Made by a program: the position numbers and the translations under genes
Notes under the pieces: model-generated
Seen by the model: only the letters and a program-made list of their open reading frames with translations
Told to the model about the DNA's origin: nothing
The model's database searches: none
From: Victivallales bacterium
GTDB taxonomy: Bacteria > Verrucomicrobiota > Lentisphaeria > Victivallales > SZUA-371
Direction of reading: 5' to 3'
Length of the DNA stretch: 17,163 nt
Assembly: GCA_028691155.1 (NCBI GenBank)
Contig: JAQUZV010000010.1
Coordinates: 1 to 17,163 of the forward strand
Shown here: positions 16,213 through 17,163 of the stretch, one piece after another
Position numbering within the stretch: position 1 is the first letter of the stretch
Layout: each line of letters opens with the position of its first letter

Positions 16213-16256
16213 CTCCCTGGCTGTCCATTTTTTTTAACAAGCCAGGGAGTTTTTTA
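16213..16256 (+). terminator. Intrinsic terminator of the EEP gene
   Basis: Ten-bp perfect stem CTCCCTGGCT/AGCCAGGGAG (16213-16222 and 16240-16249) with a 17-nt T-rich loop, followed by seven T. It begins 22 nt after the stop. Confidence 0.9.
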
Positions 16257-16300
16257 TTAATTTTAGCACCACTGTGAAATGATGGCACTATAGTTTTGCT

Positions 16301-16790
16301 TTACTCGAATTCGGTGTCGTCGCTGTTTTCCAGCAGATCGTTGGTTTCCTTGGTGTCCTTCTTGATCTCTTCGGCGGCTTTTGCTGTGCGTTCAGCTGCC
16401 GAACTGGCCGAAAGAGAGTTTAACGCATCGGCGTAAAACGTTCCCTGAACACCTACTTTCTGCGTGGCTTCCTCAATCGCATCTAACTTTTTCGACGCCT
16501 CTTTTGCCGCCGGCGGAGTGGCCGCTTTCGCCTCATCGACCGCCGATTGCCAGGCTTTTTTCGCCTCTTCCAGTTCTTTGGCAATCTGGTCGATTTCTTC
16601 GGCTGCTTTCTTGGCGTTGTCGTCCTGTTCCTGCTGCTCGGCGGAGTCGATGCCTCTTGGTCGTCGCCTGATGACGTTTGGTCAGCGAATAGAGTTCTTT
16701 TTGACGCTGGTTGGATCGTTCGGCATTTTCCTTGTCGATCTGGGAAATTTCGACATCAACATCAATGTCTGAGTCGAACAATCCTATACC
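16301..16790 (-). pseudogene. C-terminal fragment of a phage tail tape-measure-like protein
   Basis: Reading leftward to TAA at 16301, the last frame contains EEIDQIAKELEEAKKAW, KLDAIEEATQKVGVQGTFYA and SAAERTAKAAEEIKKDT. A GTF-A-A segment followed by AERTAKA-EE--K-T is the usual C-terminal end of long helical tape-measure proteins, which set tail length in siphoviruses. Upstream, in a second frame, DVDVEISQIDKENAERSN and QRQKELYSL belong to the same protein; a frameshift lies between about 16655 and 16680. Upstream of about 16790 the homology-like helical sequence stops, where a plus-strand coding region begins. Only the last 160 or so residues remain of a protein normally several times longer. 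Confidence 0.65.
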
Positions 16791-17163
16791 CGGAACGAGT
16801 TGCGGATACGGTCGAAAGGACTGCTCAAAGAACAACGCGTCACCCTCTGCCAGATATGGGCCGACGTTATGTGGGACGCCAAGCTCGACGACGCCTGCCT
16901 GAAAAAGGCGACCTACGATATCGACGCATTCAAATATCGGCAAAACTCCGCGTTGCCCGACGAGCTGATGGAGGATGTTTCCGAACTGGACGTCTCCTTC
17001 ATCGACGTCGATCTGGACGGCACGGGAAAGGAACGCATGACGTTCAAGCTCAGCGAGGGGAACGTCTATGACAGTCTCGACCGGCGAATCAATCCGGAAG
17101 CGTCTCCGCGCGGCATCATGGTCGTCCACCAGATCAAATGCCATCTCCGGCTCACACCGAAGC
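16773..17163 (+). CDS. Unknown GC-rich protein, probably 5'-truncated and cut by window edge
   Basis: Open from just after a TGA at 16770-16772 to the right edge, with third positions strongly G/C as in core genes. Segments include RIRSKGLLKEQRVTL, WADVMWDAKLDDACLKKAT, SFIDVDLDGTGKERMTFKL and NPEASPRGIMVVHQIKCHL. There is no convincing start: a TTG at 16800 has only a weak GGAA before it, and the first ATG is at 16869, inside the conserved-looking sequence. It is therefore probably a fragment whose 5' end was lost at the junction with the tape-measure remnant. No family is recognised. The minus-strand frame over the same bases looks like a shadow. Confidence 0.5.

Noticed and set aside
16533..17144. 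203-codon minus-strand open frame across the prophage junction
   Set aside because: Only its middle (about 16660-16790) reads as tape-measure sequence. The part right of 16790 is antisense to a better plus-strand frame, and the end is out of frame after a frameshift.

Overview
The window looks like a Gram-negative chromosome (lipid A acyltransferase, six-domain ribosomal protein S1). It is GC-rich (near 60% in the lines I counted) up to about 10.0 kb. Protein character (an alpha-galactosidase-like enzyme, a secreted Met/Pro/Gly-rich coiled-coil protein, phage genes of this type) made me think of the PVC group, possibly Lentisphaerota, but that placement is a weak inference.

Core region, 1-10.0 kb. 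Reading leftward: rpsA, a terminator, then a three-gene operon of an MmcB-like hypothetical protein, an LpxL-type acyltransferase and an ArnT/PMT-like membrane glycosyltransferase that runs off the left edge. The last two suggest an envelope or lipid A role. Divergent from rpsA is an RsmB/NOP-type rRNA cytosine-C5 methyltransferase. Convergent with it is a clan-D (GH36-like) glycoside hydrolase split by a one-base frameshift in a homopolymer. Divergent from that is a secreted coiled-coil protein with a perfect 42-bp tandem duplication and its own terminator.

Accessory region, 10.08-17.16 kb. Composition drops sharply (40% and 35% GC in the cargo lines I counted). It opens with an AT-rich gene-free stretch holding a 13-bp perfect inverted repeat and a 44-nt hairpin. 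Next is a translationally coupled (TAATG) two-gene cassette. Its first gene fuses a MazG-like NTP pyrophosphohydrolase domain to a PrmC/HemK-like methyltransferase. Its second has a nucleoside-phosphorylase-like C-terminus that I recall as DUF6909-like. Beyond lie prophage wreckage (an integrase N-terminus with two nonsense codons, a frameshifted phage structural gene, the C-terminus of a tape-measure protein), an intact AT-rich endonuclease/exonuclease/phosphatase gene with its own terminator, and a GC-rich plus-strand ORF that meets the tape-measure fragment head to head near 16.78 kb.

The best candidate for an undescribed system is the two-gene nucleotide-metabolism cassette at 10593-13828. 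It carries enzymatic signatures that could act on nucleotides and nucleosides, is co-translated, is compositionally foreign and sits beside a decayed prophage. A defence role is a hypothesis, not something the sequence proves.
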